Both the position numbers and the translations under genes were made by a program. DNA of 12,991 bases from Desulfobacterales bacterium (lineage in GTDB: Bacteria > Desulfobacterota > Desulfobacteria > Desulfobacterales > ETH-SRB1). Positions 1 through 7,035 of the stretch are shown here, in pieces (the first letter of the stretch is position 1; the number at the start of each line of letters is the position of its first letter). The notes under the pieces were generated by a model, which was not told the DNA's origin, made no database searches, and worked only from the letters and a program-made list of their open reading frames with translations. Location of the stretch: positions 1 to 12,991 of the forward strand of contig DAOVDN010000007.1 in NCBI GenBank assembly GCA_030669465.1, written 5' to 3'.

Positions 1-141
1 CTTGGTTAATATACTGATTTGGGCATCAGGAAAGTTTTTCCGGATTGCGCGGACAGCAGGCGTGGTCATGATGGCATCGCCAATCCAGTTAGTTGAACGG
101 ATAAGGATTTTTTTGATTTTTTTCAAATTTAAAGGTTTCAT
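1..141 (-). CDS. waaF: ADP-heptose--LPS heptosyltransferase, N-terminal 47 residues (partial)
   Basis: The minus-strand reading from an ATG at 141 stays open to the left window edge, giving 47 residues. They contain the glycosyltransferase family 9 N-terminal signature: a short basic lead, a beta strand (KKILIRST), then NWIGDAIMTTPAVRAIRKNFPDA. The W-(I/V)-G-D-x-x-M/T-x-P pattern is typical of heptosyltransferases, and NWIGD followed by MTTP resembles WaaF (heptosyltransferase II) more than WaaC. The family transfers L-glycero-D-manno-heptose from the ADP-sugar to the inner core at the cytoplasmic face of the inner membrane. It fits as the next core gene after lpxK, the glycosyltransferase and the LpxL-like acyltransferase. 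Only 11 bp separate its ATG from the inverted repeat at 153, and no clear Shine-Dalgarno sequence is seen there. Family assignment is good; WaaF versus another GT9 member is inference from a fragment. Confidence 0.8.
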   Translation of the reverse strand, partial: MKPLNLKKIKKILIRSTNWIGDAIMTTPAVRAIRKNFPDAQISILTK

Positions 142-152
142 GCTTTAACTGT

Positions 153-187
153 AATAGTTCACCGCAGAGCCGCAGAGAGCGCAGAGG
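153..187 (+). repeat. Left terminal inverted repeat of the GxxExxY cassette
   Basis: This 35-bp end is built from iterated CGCAGAG-like units (CCGCAGAG, CCGCAGAG, GCGCAGAG). It pairs with 717-751, differing at two positions. It starts 11 bp from the waaF start codon. Confidence 0.8.
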
Positions 188-250
188 TTAAGTTTTTTAT
201 TGTTTTCCGTTGAGAGGACGAAAAACAATAAGAGTCATCTAAAAAGTGGA

Positions 251-634
251 TTATTCATCTAATTCGTTCACTATTCTTACTATGCCATCACGCATAAGGG
301 GCACATTGAAATTCAAGACCAATCCTAATTGAAGACCTGATAATTTAAGATACGTCAAGAGTTGTGCCCTGTGAATAGGCTCAATCTTTTCGCATGACTT
401 CAATTCAAGTATGATTTCATCTTCAACAACTATATCCAGCCTGTAACTACAATCCAGTTTCTTATTTTTATACGTTATAGGTAGTGGCTTCTGTCTTTCG
501 AATTCCAAACCTCGGAGACTCAGTTCATGACATAAGCATTCTTCATATGTAGATTCCAGCAGGCCTGGACCCAAAGTCTTATGTACTTCAATAGCCGCAC
601 CTATAATCTTGCTACTTAATTTATTGATATCCAT
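251..634 (-). CDS. GxxExxY family protein, PD-(D/E)XK nuclease-like
   Basis: This 127-residue protein carries the family's defining motif G24-L-L-E27-S-T-Y30, after an N-terminal helix (SSKIIGAAIEVHKTLGPG). It then has a restriction-endonuclease-like core: R-L-D67-I-V-V, followed by E77-L-K79, which matches the PD-(D/E)XK pattern, and a helix with AQLLTYLKLSG. Families of this type are grouped with PD-(D/E)XK nucleases, but I know of no demonstrated substrate. I chose the ATG at 634 because AAAGGA lies 10 nt upstream and the family normally begins shortly before this helix. An upstream ATG at 667 also has AAAGGA 8 nt before it and would add 11 residues. The gene is out of place in an LPS operon and lies inside inverted repeats, which suggests it arrived as cargo. 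Family call is strong; nuclease activity is inference. Confidence 0.85.
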   Translation of the reverse strand: MDINKLSSKIIGAAIEVHKTLGPGLLESTYEECLCHELSLRGLEFERQKPLPITYKNKKLDCSYRLDIVVEDEIILELKSCEKIEPIHRAQLLTYLKLSGLQLGLVLNFNVPLMRDGIVRIVNELDE

Positions 635-716
635 CACGATTCGATCCTTTGAATGACCCGAAGGCATTAGATTTTTTCCTTTCTGTCCTCTCAACAGAAA
701 GGAAAATCTTTTCTTC

Positions 717-751
717 CCTCTGCGCCCTCTGCGGCTTTGCGGTGAACTATT
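717..751 (-). repeat. Right terminal inverted repeat of the GxxExxY cassette
   Basis: The reverse complement of this segment reads AATAGTTCACCGCAAAGC and onward. It matches the left end at 153-187 at 33 of 35 positions. It lies 47 bp from the stop codon of the LpxL-like gene. Confidence 0.8.
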
Positions 752-798
752 GCCCTGAATTTAGCTCAGCTTCGCTTCGCAATTGGTCGAGTAGTCGA

Positions 799-1704
799 CT
801 AAATTTTTCTGGGCCATGGCGCAAAGGGTTTTGTTTTCCAGCGTTGATGAACCCAGAACCATTGATCAGGGTAACAGCCAACAAAATCTTCTATAATCCT
901 GTTATACTGCTGCGTGTTGGCCTCCAGATCCTTTCTAATATCTTCTGTTTTTATCAAAGGAATTTCCGATCCGAATTCGGCCATAAATCCTGATTTTTCA
1001 CGTACTAAAAAAACCGGGATAACAGGCGCTTCGGTTCTACGCGCCAAAAGCGCCATGCCTTTGTTTGTGCATGCCCTGTAGCCAAAAAAATCGACAAAAA
1101 CCCCTTCATACCAGTCAACATTCTGATCCATTAATATTCCAACAACTTTACCATGTTTCAGGCTTCGCAGAATCTTGGGCATTGATTGGGCGCTGGGAAT
1201 TAATTCTGCGCCAAAACGACCTCTTATCATAGCAAAGAAGCGATCCAGTAGAAAAAAATCAAGTGGCCGATACAAGACACTGACCGGATAGCCAGCCATA
1301 GCCACAATAATCGACAAAAGCTCCCAGTTCCCCATATGAGCGGTAAGCAGCAACACACCTCTGCCTTTTTCATACGCATTTCTGTAATTGGACAATCCCT
1401 GGATCTTAAAGTACTTTTGAAAGTCTTTGCTCTCAAGCCTCAAAGACCACCCGATCTCAAAAATAATCTGCCCGAGATTCTTGAAAACCCGCCTTGCAAG
1501 TATTCTTATTTCATATGGATTTTTTTCATGACCAAAAGCACGGCTCAGATTATTCAGAGCTATCTCTCTGTGCTTCCTGTCAACTAAAAACAGGATCCGT
1601 CCAAAGAGATTACCCAAGCTAAAAGACAATTTCCTCGGAATAAGTCCTATGAGGTTAAAGAGTATTTTAATAACTCTGTAAGCAATCTTTTGTAAGTCAA
1701 ACAT
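799..1704 (-). CDS. lpxL: Lipid A late acyltransferase, LpxL/HtrB family
   Basis: The predicted 301-residue protein adds a secondary fatty acyl chain to Kdo-lipid A at the cytoplasmic face of the inner membrane. It has a hydrophobic N-terminal segment (about residues 7-40) and the family's D-R-K-H-R-x-I-A-L-N-N-L block near residue 42. The catalytic HX4(D/E) motif is H123-M-G-N-W-E128, and the usual C-terminal W-V-H-Q-R-W-K-T is present. Length agrees with E. coli LpxL (about 306). The frame opens further upstream with ATG at 1725 and GTG at 1734. The ATG at 1704 was chosen because the family normally starts with the hydrophobic segment, and none of the three has a clear ribosome site. A 441-bp repeat-rich gap separates it from the preceding glycosyltransferase. 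The window cannot show whether it acts like LpxL or LpxM, since chain position is not readable from sequence. Confidence 0.88.
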   Translation of the reverse strand: MFDLQKIAYRVIKILFNLIGLIPRKLSFSLGNLFGRILFLVDRKHREIALNNLSRAFGHEKNPYEIRILARRVFKNLGQIIFEIGWSLRLESKDFQKYFKIQGLSNYRNAYEKGRGVLLLTAHMGNWELLSIIVAMAGYPVSVLYRPLDFFLLDRFFAMIRGRFGAELIPSAQSMPKILRSLKHGKVVGILMDQNVDWYEGVFVDFFGYRACTNKGMALLARRTEAPVIPVFLVREKSGFMAEFGSEIPLIKTEDIRKDLEANTQQYNRIIEDFVGCYPDQWFWVHQRWKTKPFAPWPRKI

Positions 1705-1762
1705 GATATAGCCGCAAAAAGGCATAAAATGCACAAAAAATAAAATTTAGGTAAAAAAATTT

Positions 1763-2114
1763 TGACAGGATATTCAGGATTAAAATCATCTAAACTTATC
1801 TTGTTAATCCGCAGTTAAATCCTTTGCTTTGCGTTCACGCGGCGCAAGCGCCTGCGCTGCACGTGATTTCAACTTTCCGTTCACCAAAATTAATAATTAA
1901 ATCTACAGGTTTTTTCCGTAGCAACAAGAGTAACTTCTCAAAAAGTTCGGGTAAGAATATGCGGGTTTGGGCACGGGCATCGCATTGAGATCCATAGCGC
2001 TTACATTGAAGCCGTCCCGAACTTATTGAAAATTTACCAACAAGATAATTAACCATCTGAACTTCATGGTTTATTCACTTGAAACAGAATCTTGTATATC
2101 CTGTTATCCTGTCA
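1763..2114. repeat. Intergenic island bounded by inverted TGACAGGATA repeats
   Basis: The 441 bp between the LpxL-like ATG (1704) and the glycosyltransferase stop (2146) hold no convincing intact gene. TGACAGGATA at 1763-1772 has an exact inverted copy at 2105-2114. A second CAGGAT unit follows inward on each side (1775-1780, and 2098-2103 inverted). Inside, AAGTTCGGG (1943-1951) and CCCGAACTT (2016-2024) form a nested inverted pair. A GC-rich patch (1838-1866) contrasts with its AT-rich surroundings. The layout resembles the other islands in this operon. Confidence 0.6.
1835..2056 (-). pseudogene. 73-codon reading frame inside the repeat island, possible relic
   Basis: This minus-strand frame begins at an ATG at 2056 and lies wholly between the inverted TGACAGGATA repeats. 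It has no obvious ribosome site. Near its end, LIINFGERKVEI follows a leucine-rich helix. This loosely resembles the end of GxxExxY proteins (compare LGLVLNFNV in the intact copy in this window), while the N-terminal GxxExxY motif and the D...ExK core are absent. It may be the decayed tail of such a gene, or a chance frame in a repeat. Low confidence. Confidence 0.2.
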
Positions 2115-2145
2115 GAGTCTTTTTCAAAAAAAATGTTACGATTCT

Positions 2146-2898
2146 TCAAACACGCAGACCAGACTCCCACGATTTTGCGTGTTTCAGAAATACATACCAC
2201 GCAGAGTTCATGGCAATAACAAGGCCAGCAATGCCATCAAGAAAACCGAGCTTCCACAAATAACACTCTGCAAGCTTGCCGAGAGCATGAAGCACACCGA
2301 TCAAGACAAAGCACTTGCCTGCCGGAGTGCGCTCGGCAGCATAAAGGTCTGAAAATTTGTTTATAGTTACCACATGATCTGAAATACCCCGGTAAACATA
2401 GTGAAGAATAGGTTTTGAGAGTCGCTCTATCTTTCCATCAACCACAAGCTGTTCATGTAATGTACCTCTCCATATTCCTCTTCCTCTGCGGACAAGACGC
2501 ACCTTGCGATCCGGATACCAGCCGCCGTGTCTTATCCAGCGGCCAAGATATCTTGATAATCTGGGCATGGAAAAAGCACACACATCAGGAGCGGCATTTT
2601 TTATGGCATCCTGTATCTCTTCTGCAAGAGAGTCCGATATCTCCTCGTCAGCATCAAGATTCAGGATCCATTCCGACGCAGTATGCTCCATCGCAAACTG
2701 TTTCTGAGCAGCATATCCAGACCATTCATTAAACACAACCCTGGCCCCCATCTGCTCGCAGAGAGCCTGCGTGCCATCCGTGCTTCCTGAGTCAACAACA
2801 ACCACCTCATCCGCAAACTCTGCGCTCTTGAGCAGACGACCGATTCGATCCACTTCGTTTTTTGCTATAACCGCTATGCTTATCTCTGGCTTTTTCAT
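2146..2898 (-). CDS. Family 2 glycosyltransferase, WaaE/KdtX-like LPS core transferase
   Basis: This 250-residue protein has a GT-A fold glycosyltransferase layout. It shows the nucleotide-sugar binding start (ISIAVIAKNE, residues 6-15), the D36-S-G-S-T-D41-G-T motif, and D82-A-D84-E as the metal-binding acidic triad. It then has the GGWYPDRKVRLVRR block (125-138) and W-R-G-T-L-H-E (143-149), both characteristic of the WaaE/KdtX beta-glucosyltransferase group. That group adds a hexose to the inner core of LPS using a nucleotide sugar. A hydrophobic C-terminal part (about 195-240) suggests membrane association. Its ATG overlaps the lpxK stop codon by 4 bp (ATGA at 2898-2895), which points to translational coupling. 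The sugar and acceptor cannot be read from sequence, so no gene symbol is given. Confidence 0.88.
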   Translation of the reverse strand: MKKPEISIAVIAKNEVDRIGRLLKSAEFADEVVVVDSGSTDGTQALCEQMGARVVFNEWSGYAAQKQFAMEHTASEWILNLDADEEISDSLAEEIQDAIKNAAPDVCAFSMPRLSRYLGRWIRHGGWYPDRKVRLVRRGRGIWRGTLHEQLVVDGKIERLSKPILHYVYRGISDHVVTINKFSDLYAAERTPAGKCFVLIGVLHALGKLAECYLWKLGFLDGIAGLVIAMNSAWYVFLKHAKSWESGLRV

Positions 2899-4073
2899 GG
2901 TAATAGTTCAGCAATTGCTCCCTTTCTTATTCCTTCAAGCTTTGCTTTAACAAAAGCGTTAAAGCCATCATCTGCAAAGGAGCTATCTAATCCGATAACC
3001 ACAAGGTCAATAGGCCATGTGATTCTATGCGCGATTCGGACATAGTCCTTTTCAGTGGTAATGAGGCAATCTGCCCCGGTATCTTTTGCCGACCGCACGA
3101 TGTTTTCAAGATCCATATCGGAATACGGATGATGATCCGGAAATCCCAGGAAACCTGTCACCACACACTTAAAACCTGCGATTGTCCGGTGAAAATCATG
3201 ATTATTGGCCAAACCGGAAAAGGCAAAGGCTCTGCGCCCTTGCAGGAACTCCGGACCATACCGGCAAGCAGATGTTTTTCCTTTGACCACTGCATAGATA
3301 TTCGGAATGTGAAAAGTTTTAAAAATCGGAGCGTTATATTTAAAACGCTTTAGCTTAGCTTTAAGTCTTTCTTCTGAAAATCCGGAAACTGAAAAATCTC
3401 CATCAGATGTCGCATCAGACCTTGTTAAGATAAATGCATTACCTCGCTTCAGTGCAGAGATCGGCTCCCTGAGAACGCCTCTTGGCAAAAGATGCGTATT
3501 GCCAAAGGGATGTCGATAATCTAAAAGCACCAGGTTAATATCTCGCACAAGCTTAATATGCTGAAAAGCATCATCAAGCACAATAACATCAGGATCAAAT
3601 TTCCTTACAGCTCGCATGCCAGCTTTAAATCTGTTTTGCCCGACAATTACAGGTATGTTTTTCAGCTTTGTAGCCATCATATAGGGTTCATCACCTGCTG
3701 CATCAGCTCCCATGAATATTCTTCGCCCGTCGCTTACGATCCCTCCGGTCTTTTCAGCGCTGCCCCTATATCCCCTGCTGATAACCGACACTTTATAACC
3801 AAGACGTTTAACCAGTTTCGCCACATAGATAGTCATCGGGGTTTTGCCTGTGCCCCCAACCGTCAAATTCCCGATAGATATTACAAAACAGGGAAGCTTT
3901 TTCGACCTCAAAACGCTCTTTTTGTAAAGAGCCTCTCTTAGCTTCACAGCACCGCCATAAACAAGAGAAACCATAAACAAAAAAGACCCAAAAGAGAATA
4001 ATCGATCTTTTCCGTTCCCTGTCATAACAGCCTCAATCTTTGTTCTGATCTCGTCTATCATCTGGTCATCCAT
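2895..4073 (-). CDS. lpxK: Tetraacyldisaccharide 4'-kinase LpxK
   Basis: LpxK phosphorylates the 4' position of the lipid A disaccharide with ATP on the inner membrane. The 392-residue protein has the N-terminal membrane-associated helix (about 26-45), then the P-loop G68-N-L-T-V-G-G-T-G-K77-T. Next come SRGYRG, the G-D-E-P segment and the VLDDAFQH motif, all hallmarks of the family. It is somewhat longer than E. coli LpxK (about 328), partly at the C-terminus. The ATG at 4073 is followed by in-frame ATGs at codons 5 and 17; codon 17 has GAGG 5 nt upstream, but family alignment favours codon 1 or 5. The ATG at 4073 is only 4 bp from an ATTGAAG tandem repeat and has no Shine-Dalgarno sequence. 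The gene overlaps the following glycosyltransferase by 4 bp. Confidence 0.95.
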   Translation of the reverse strand: MDDQMIDEIRTKIEAVMTGNGKDRLFSFGSFLFMVSLVYGGAVKLREALYKKSVLRSKKLPCFVISIGNLTVGGTGKTPMTIYVAKLVKRLGYKVSVISRGYRGSAEKTGGIVSDGRRIFMGADAAGDEPYMMATKLKNIPVIVGQNRFKAGMRAVRKFDPDVIVLDDAFQHIKLVRDINLVLLDYRHPFGNTHLLPRGVLREPISALKRGNAFILTRSDATSDGDFSVSGFSEERLKAKLKRFKYNAPIFKTFHIPNIYAVVKGKTSACRYGPEFLQGRRAFAFSGLANNHDFHRTIAGFKCVVTGFLGFPDHHPYSDMDLENIVRSAKDTGADCLITTEKDYVRIAHRITWPIDLVVIGLDSSFADDGFNAFVKAKLEGIRKGAIAELLP

Positions 4074-4077
4074 TTAG

Positions 4078-4368
4078 GATTGAAGATTGAAGATTGAAGA
4101 TTGAAGATTTTCTCGTTCCCATGCTCCAGCGTGGGAATGCATACCATATGGGTTGCCACGCTGGAGCATGGGAACAGGGCAAGAACCAACATCAAAAAAA
4201 GTGTAAACCAGGAAATGAAGGATCCCTTGTAACGCAAGTATTTTCAACACCATAAGATTTCTCGCTTCGCTCGAAATGACAACTTTTGGATAGTTTTCGT
4301 TCAGGCACTATTTGTTTCTCTTGTTTTCAAATCTTCAATCTTCAATCTTCAATCTTCAATCTTCAATT
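4078..4368. repeat. Intergenic island with inverted ATTGAAG tandem arms
   Basis: The left arm (4078-4105) is four GATTGAA units. The right arm (4334-4368) is the same 7-bp unit inverted (TTCAATC four times, then TTCAATT). The arms occupy the two ends of the lpxK-waaA gap: the right arm runs into the waaA stop codon (4367-4369) and the left arm begins 5 bp before the lpxK ATG. Between them lie the 20-bp perfect hairpin (4115-4175) and CTCGCTTCGCTCGAAATGAC (4261-4280). No gene is visible inside. Confidence 0.85.
4115..4175. repeat. Perfect 20-bp inverted repeat with 21-nt loop
   Basis: Positions 4115-4134 are exactly complementary to 4156-4175. The arms contain the nested CCATGCTCCAGCGTGG theme. 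There is no T-run on either side, so it does not look like an intrinsic terminator. It resembles a dispersed palindromic (REP-like) repeat. Confidence 0.85.
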
Positions 4369-5683
4369 ACATGATATCTTCAATCGTATTCAAAGTCTTT
4401 TCAACGGCCCCTTTGTTGGCATTAAAGACTTTCAGAGCCATGCTCCCCATCTCTCCGGCTTTCTGACTATCAGTCAGCAGCTTTGATACGATACTATATA
4501 TACTTTCAGCGTCCTGCACACAGACAGCCCCGCCTGACTCTACAAGCATCTTTGATATTCCGGCAAAATCGCTCATATCGTGCCCGAATATTACCGGCCT
4601 GGAAAAAGCAGCGGGTTCAAGCGGGTTGTGCCCTCCATGGTTGACAAGGCTCCCGCCCACAAAGGCAACGTCTGCCAGGGCATAAAGTTTCTTTAAAATC
4701 CCGATAGCATCGATCACAATCACATCGGATCTTTTATCCGCTCCTGCTTTGTCCAGCTCTTTCATCAGGAAAGCGGAAAATCCTTTTGATTTGAAAATCC
4801 GGCATACAGACCTGGCGCGTGCCGGGTCCCTGGGTGCAACAATCAGGAGAAGATCGCCAAATTCCCTTTTTAACCTTAAAAAAGCATTCAGAAGTATCGA
4901 TTCTTCTCCTTTATGTGTGCTTCCAGCCAACAAAACCCTCTGCCACGGCTGAATATTCATCGATTGTCTTAAGTCTTCAATTTCCGCTGCCGGAAGAGGT
5001 CGGCTCTCCTGATCAAATTTAACATTTCCTGTTATCGTTATCCGGTCTGAAGGAATGCCAAGACATCTGAAGCGTCCTGCATCCTCCATGCTTTGCGTGC
5101 AAATGTTTGCAAAAGACAAAAATAATGGTCTGGTAAAAAACAAAATACTCTTGTACCCTGAAAAAGATCTTCTGGAAAGCCTTGCATTGGCAAGGATCAC
5201 GGGAACATGGCGCCTTTTCATTTCAAACAGAAAATTCGGCCAGATATCCGACTCAACGATAACAACAAGCTCAGGGTCTATTCTTGCGGCGATACGTTTT
5301 ACGGAAAATGCCAGATCATATGGATAGAAAAAGATAGAATCCGCTGTTTCTTTTAACCGTTTATTTGCAATTTCAAAGCCGGTTTTGGTGGAAACTGAAA
5401 GAACGATATCCCTGGACCTGAAACGATCCCTCAACCCCCTGACAAGTGGTCCCGCGGAAAGAACTTCTCCCACCGAAAGCGCATGTACCCATATTGGCTT
5501 TTTCCCCGGATGATGGAATCTGTCTTGCCGCATACCTGCCGCCGGCTGCGCAAGCCCCAGTCTTTGAAGAACTGTTTTTCGCCGCTTGTCAGATACCAGC
5601 ACAATCGGAATTATCAAGGGAAAGCCCAGGGCAATTGCTATAAAAAACAAGATATTATACAGAAAGATCAATTCTTGCACCAT
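4367..5683 (-). CDS. waaA: Kdo transferase WaaA (KdtA)
   Basis: WaaA transfers Kdo from CMP-Kdo to lipid IVA at the cytoplasmic face of the inner membrane. The 438-residue protein has an N-terminal membrane anchor (about residues 7-30). Then comes the GT30 N-domain block W-V-H-A-L-S-V-G-E73, whose glutamate is the conserved catalytic residue, and further the VVIVESDIWPN segment. The C-terminal domain has G-G-S-L-V-N-H-G-G-H-N-P-L-E-P-A, the diagnostic CMP-Kdo-side motif. Length fits the family (E. coli about 425). The number of Kdo residues added cannot be told from sequence. Its ATG lies 7 bp from an inverted-repeat arm and has no clear ribosome site. Its stop codon overlaps the ATTGAAG arm of the next island. 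Confidence 0.95.
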   Translation of the reverse strand: MVQELIFLYNILFFIAIALGFPLIIPIVLVSDKRRKTVLQRLGLAQPAAGMRQDRFHHPGKKPIWVHALSVGEVLSAGPLVRGLRDRFRSRDIVLSVSTKTGFEIANKRLKETADSIFFYPYDLAFSVKRIAARIDPELVVIVESDIWPNFLFEMKRRHVPVILANARLSRRSFSGYKSILFFTRPLFLSFANICTQSMEDAGRFRCLGIPSDRITITGNVKFDQESRPLPAAEIEDLRQSMNIQPWQRVLLAGSTHKGEESILLNAFLRLKREFGDLLLIVAPRDPARARSVCRIFKSKGFSAFLMKELDKAGADKRSDVIVIDAIGILKKLYALADVAFVGGSLVNHGGHNPLEPAAFSRPVIFGHDMSDFAGISKMLVESGGAVCVQDAESIYSIVSKLLTDSQKAGEMGSMALKVFNANKGAVEKTLNTIEDIM

Positions 5684-5689
5684 TTATTA

Positions 5690-5821
5690 ATCACGAAAAC
5701 ACGAAAGTACGAAAACACGAAAAACAAAGTTAACCACTCTTTTTATCTCTAAAGTGGGCTTTGCAAAATTATCCATAACTCTTATTTCTTTCGTGCTTTC
5801 GTCCTTTCGTCCTTTCGTGAT
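5690..5821. repeat. Intergenic island with inverted CACGAAAA tandem arms
   Basis: The left arm (5690-5725) and the reverse complement of 5786-5821 match at 30 of 36 positions by hand count. Both consist of 8-bp units of the form CACGAAAR or KACGAAAR. About 60 bp of AT-rich sequence separates them. The island fills the gap between the lptG stop (5836) and the waaA ATG (5683). Confidence 0.85.
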
Positions 5822-5835
5822 GAATCTTTTTTACA

Positions 5836-6915
5836 TTATTCTGCATTCAATAAGGTAATTACACCAAAACATAAAAAAACAAGGTTTGCAGTCCATGCGG
5901 CAATAAATGGAGGAAGCATATCCCCATATCCAAGCGATACGCAAAAACTGTAAAAAACCCAGTAAAGAAATGCTGCCATAATGCCGTACGCTATGCTAAC
6001 GGCCAGGCCGACCGAAATTTTCCTTTTAACGGCAATCCCTGTCCCCAGCATACACATAATGATACAAACAAATGGAAAGGCGATCTTGGCATAAAGATCT
6101 ACCCTGTAGATCGTGGCATTGTATCCTTCTGCCTCAATCTTCTTTATATACGAAAGAAGCTCCTTGAAACTCATCTCTTCGGACTTTTTAATCACTCTCT
6201 TTAAGTCCTCGGGTAAAAAATCGAGCTTCTCAACCCTCTCTTCATGAAATGTTACTTCGTAGCTCCCATCTTCCTTGTTAAGATTTTGTTCCATGATTTC
6301 ATGCAAGAACCATTTCCCTTTTTTAAAAACACCTTTTTTTGCATCAACCCTTCTTATCAGCTTGAAATCTTTATCAAAATTATTAATGGTAATTCCAAAA
6401 ATGGCTTTGTCTTCAGGATTATAATATTTTATGTGCGTTATTAACCGGTTGCCCTTGATCCAGATATTCTTCTCCTTTGATATAACAGCGGCTTCTTTTC
6501 TGACATCACCTAACCATATCTTGTTTGCCTTTCCCATGGTTATTGGAACTATCACCTCGGATAAGAAAAAAAGAAGGATGCTGAATAAAAGCCCTATTAA
6601 AAGAACCGGCCTTAAAAGATAATAAATACTTACCCCGCTGCTCTTTAAAGCAATTATCTCATTGTTCTTAGTCATCAGCCCAAAGGCTATAAGAACGGCC
6701 AACAGTATACAAACAGGAATTATCTGGGCAATTATCAAAGGTATCTTGAAGACAAAAAAGATAAAAGCTTTTGAAAGAGGGACGCCTGCTTCAATAAAAT
6801 TATCTATCCTTTCAAAAAAATCGACAGCAACATATATGCCCACAATCATTGCCAGCACAATGCCAAAATATTTCAAAATCTCTTTAGTTAAATATTTATG
6901 AATTACAGACATCAT
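5836..6915 (-). CDS. lptG: LPS export permease LptG (YjgP/YjgQ family)
   Basis: LptG forms, with LptF, the membrane part of the LptB2FG transporter that extracts LPS from the inner membrane and feeds it to LptC and LptA. The 359-residue protein has the expected plan. Three N-terminal membrane helices (about 16-33, 52-80, 98-126) precede a periplasmic domain of about 140 residues, and three more helices lie near the C-terminus (about 272-292, 301-321, 337-356). The V-D-F-F-E-R-I-D-N-F segment after helix 1 is LptG-like. The coupling-helix region N-N-E-I-I-A-L-K-S-S-G (84-94), which contacts LptB, is present. It follows lptF with a 119-bp repeat gap. Two ATGs in a row open the frame (6915, 6912) and no Shine-Dalgarno site is visible. 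The F versus G assignment rests on order and sequence feel. Confidence 0.9.
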   Translation of the reverse strand: MMSVIHKYLTKEILKYFGIVLAMIVGIYVAVDFFERIDNFIEAGVPLSKAFIFFVFKIPLIIAQIIPVCILLAVLIAFGLMTKNNEIIALKSSGVSIYYLLRPVLLIGLLFSILLFFLSEVIVPITMGKANKIWLGDVRKEAAVISKEKNIWIKGNRLITHIKYYNPEDKAIFGITINNFDKDFKLIRRVDAKKGVFKKGKWFLHEIMEQNLNKEDGSYEVTFHEERVEKLDFLPEDLKRVIKKSEEMSFKELLSYIKKIEAEGYNATIYRVDLYAKIAFPFVCIIMCMLGTGIAVKRKISVGLAVSIAYGIMAAFLYWVFYSFCVSLGYGDMLPPFIAAWTANLVFLCFGVITLLNAE

Positions 6916-6923
6916 AAAAAACT

Positions 6924-7035
6924 ATCACGAAAGATTGAAAAATTGAAAATACGAAATAAGCCATTTAATGGTGGGCATTGCCCACCATTTTCTAACATTC
7001 TTTTTCGTGCTTTCAATCTTTCGTGTTTTCGTGAT
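6924..7035. repeat. Intergenic island with inverted CACGAAAG/ATTGAAAA arms
   Basis: The left arm (6924-6958) and the reverse complement of 7001-7035 both start ATCACGAAA. Both continue in 8-bp units that mix CACGAAAR, ATTGAAAR and TACGAAAT. Their unit orders differ, so pairing is imperfect. The right arm's last base is the first base of the lptF stop codon triplet (7035-7037), and the left arm begins 9 bp from the lptG ATG. The centre holds the GTGGGCATTGCCCAC palindrome. Confidence 0.75.
6971..6992. repeat. Palindromic repeat, copy 1
   Basis: GTGGGCATTGCCCAC is a perfect 7-bp-arm palindrome around one central base. The 22 bp starting here are identical to those at 10718-10739, in another intergenic gap of the same operon. 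Confidence 0.85.

Larger units (their letters stand above)
153..751. mobile_element. Putative 599-bp cassette with terminal inverted repeats carrying a GxxExxY gene
   Basis: The outer 35 bp at 153-187 and the reverse complement of 717-751 match at 33 of 35 positions by hand count. Both start AATAGTTCACCGCA and continue with CGCAGAG-type units. An 11-bp segment, GTTGAGAGGAC, recurs at exactly the same distance from both ends (209-219, and 685-695 on the other strand), so the two ends align without gaps over 67 bp with a diverged middle. The cassette sits between the LpxL-like gene (stop at 799) and the waaF start (141). It encodes only the GxxExxY protein and no transposase. I found no obvious target-site duplication. 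Mobility is inferred from the structure. Confidence 0.55.

Noticed and set aside
649..993. Plus-strand frame of 114 codons
   Set aside because: It lies opposite the LpxL-like gene and the cassette end, has no recognisable domain, and is a shadow frame. The same applies to the other plus-strand frames in the window.
1705..1734. Upstream GTG (1734) and ATG (1725) starts for the LpxL-like gene
   Set aside because: They add ten or seven residues without family resemblance and have no ribosome site. The ATG at 1704 fits family length better, although the choice is not certain.
1762..1790. TTGACA followed by AT-rich sequence, resembling a plus-strand promoter
   Set aside because: It is part of the inverted TGACAGGATA repeat, has no convincing -10 element at the right distance, and faces away from any plus-strand gene.
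1838..2050. Possible tRNA or structured RNA in the lpxL-glycosyltransferase gap
   Set aside because: A GC-rich patch and a nested 9-bp inverted pair are present, but no cloverleaf, anticodon arm or known RNA family could be traced.
4115..4175. Hairpin as an intrinsic terminator between waaA and lpxK
   Set aside because: No T-run follows the stem on the minus strand, and the downstream genes are essential members of the same pathway.
4078..4368. Regularly repeated short units that might be read as a CRISPR array (also 5690-5821 and 6924-7035)
   Set aside because: The units are only 7-8 bp, directly abutting with no spacers, and are inverted at the other end. No cas genes are present.
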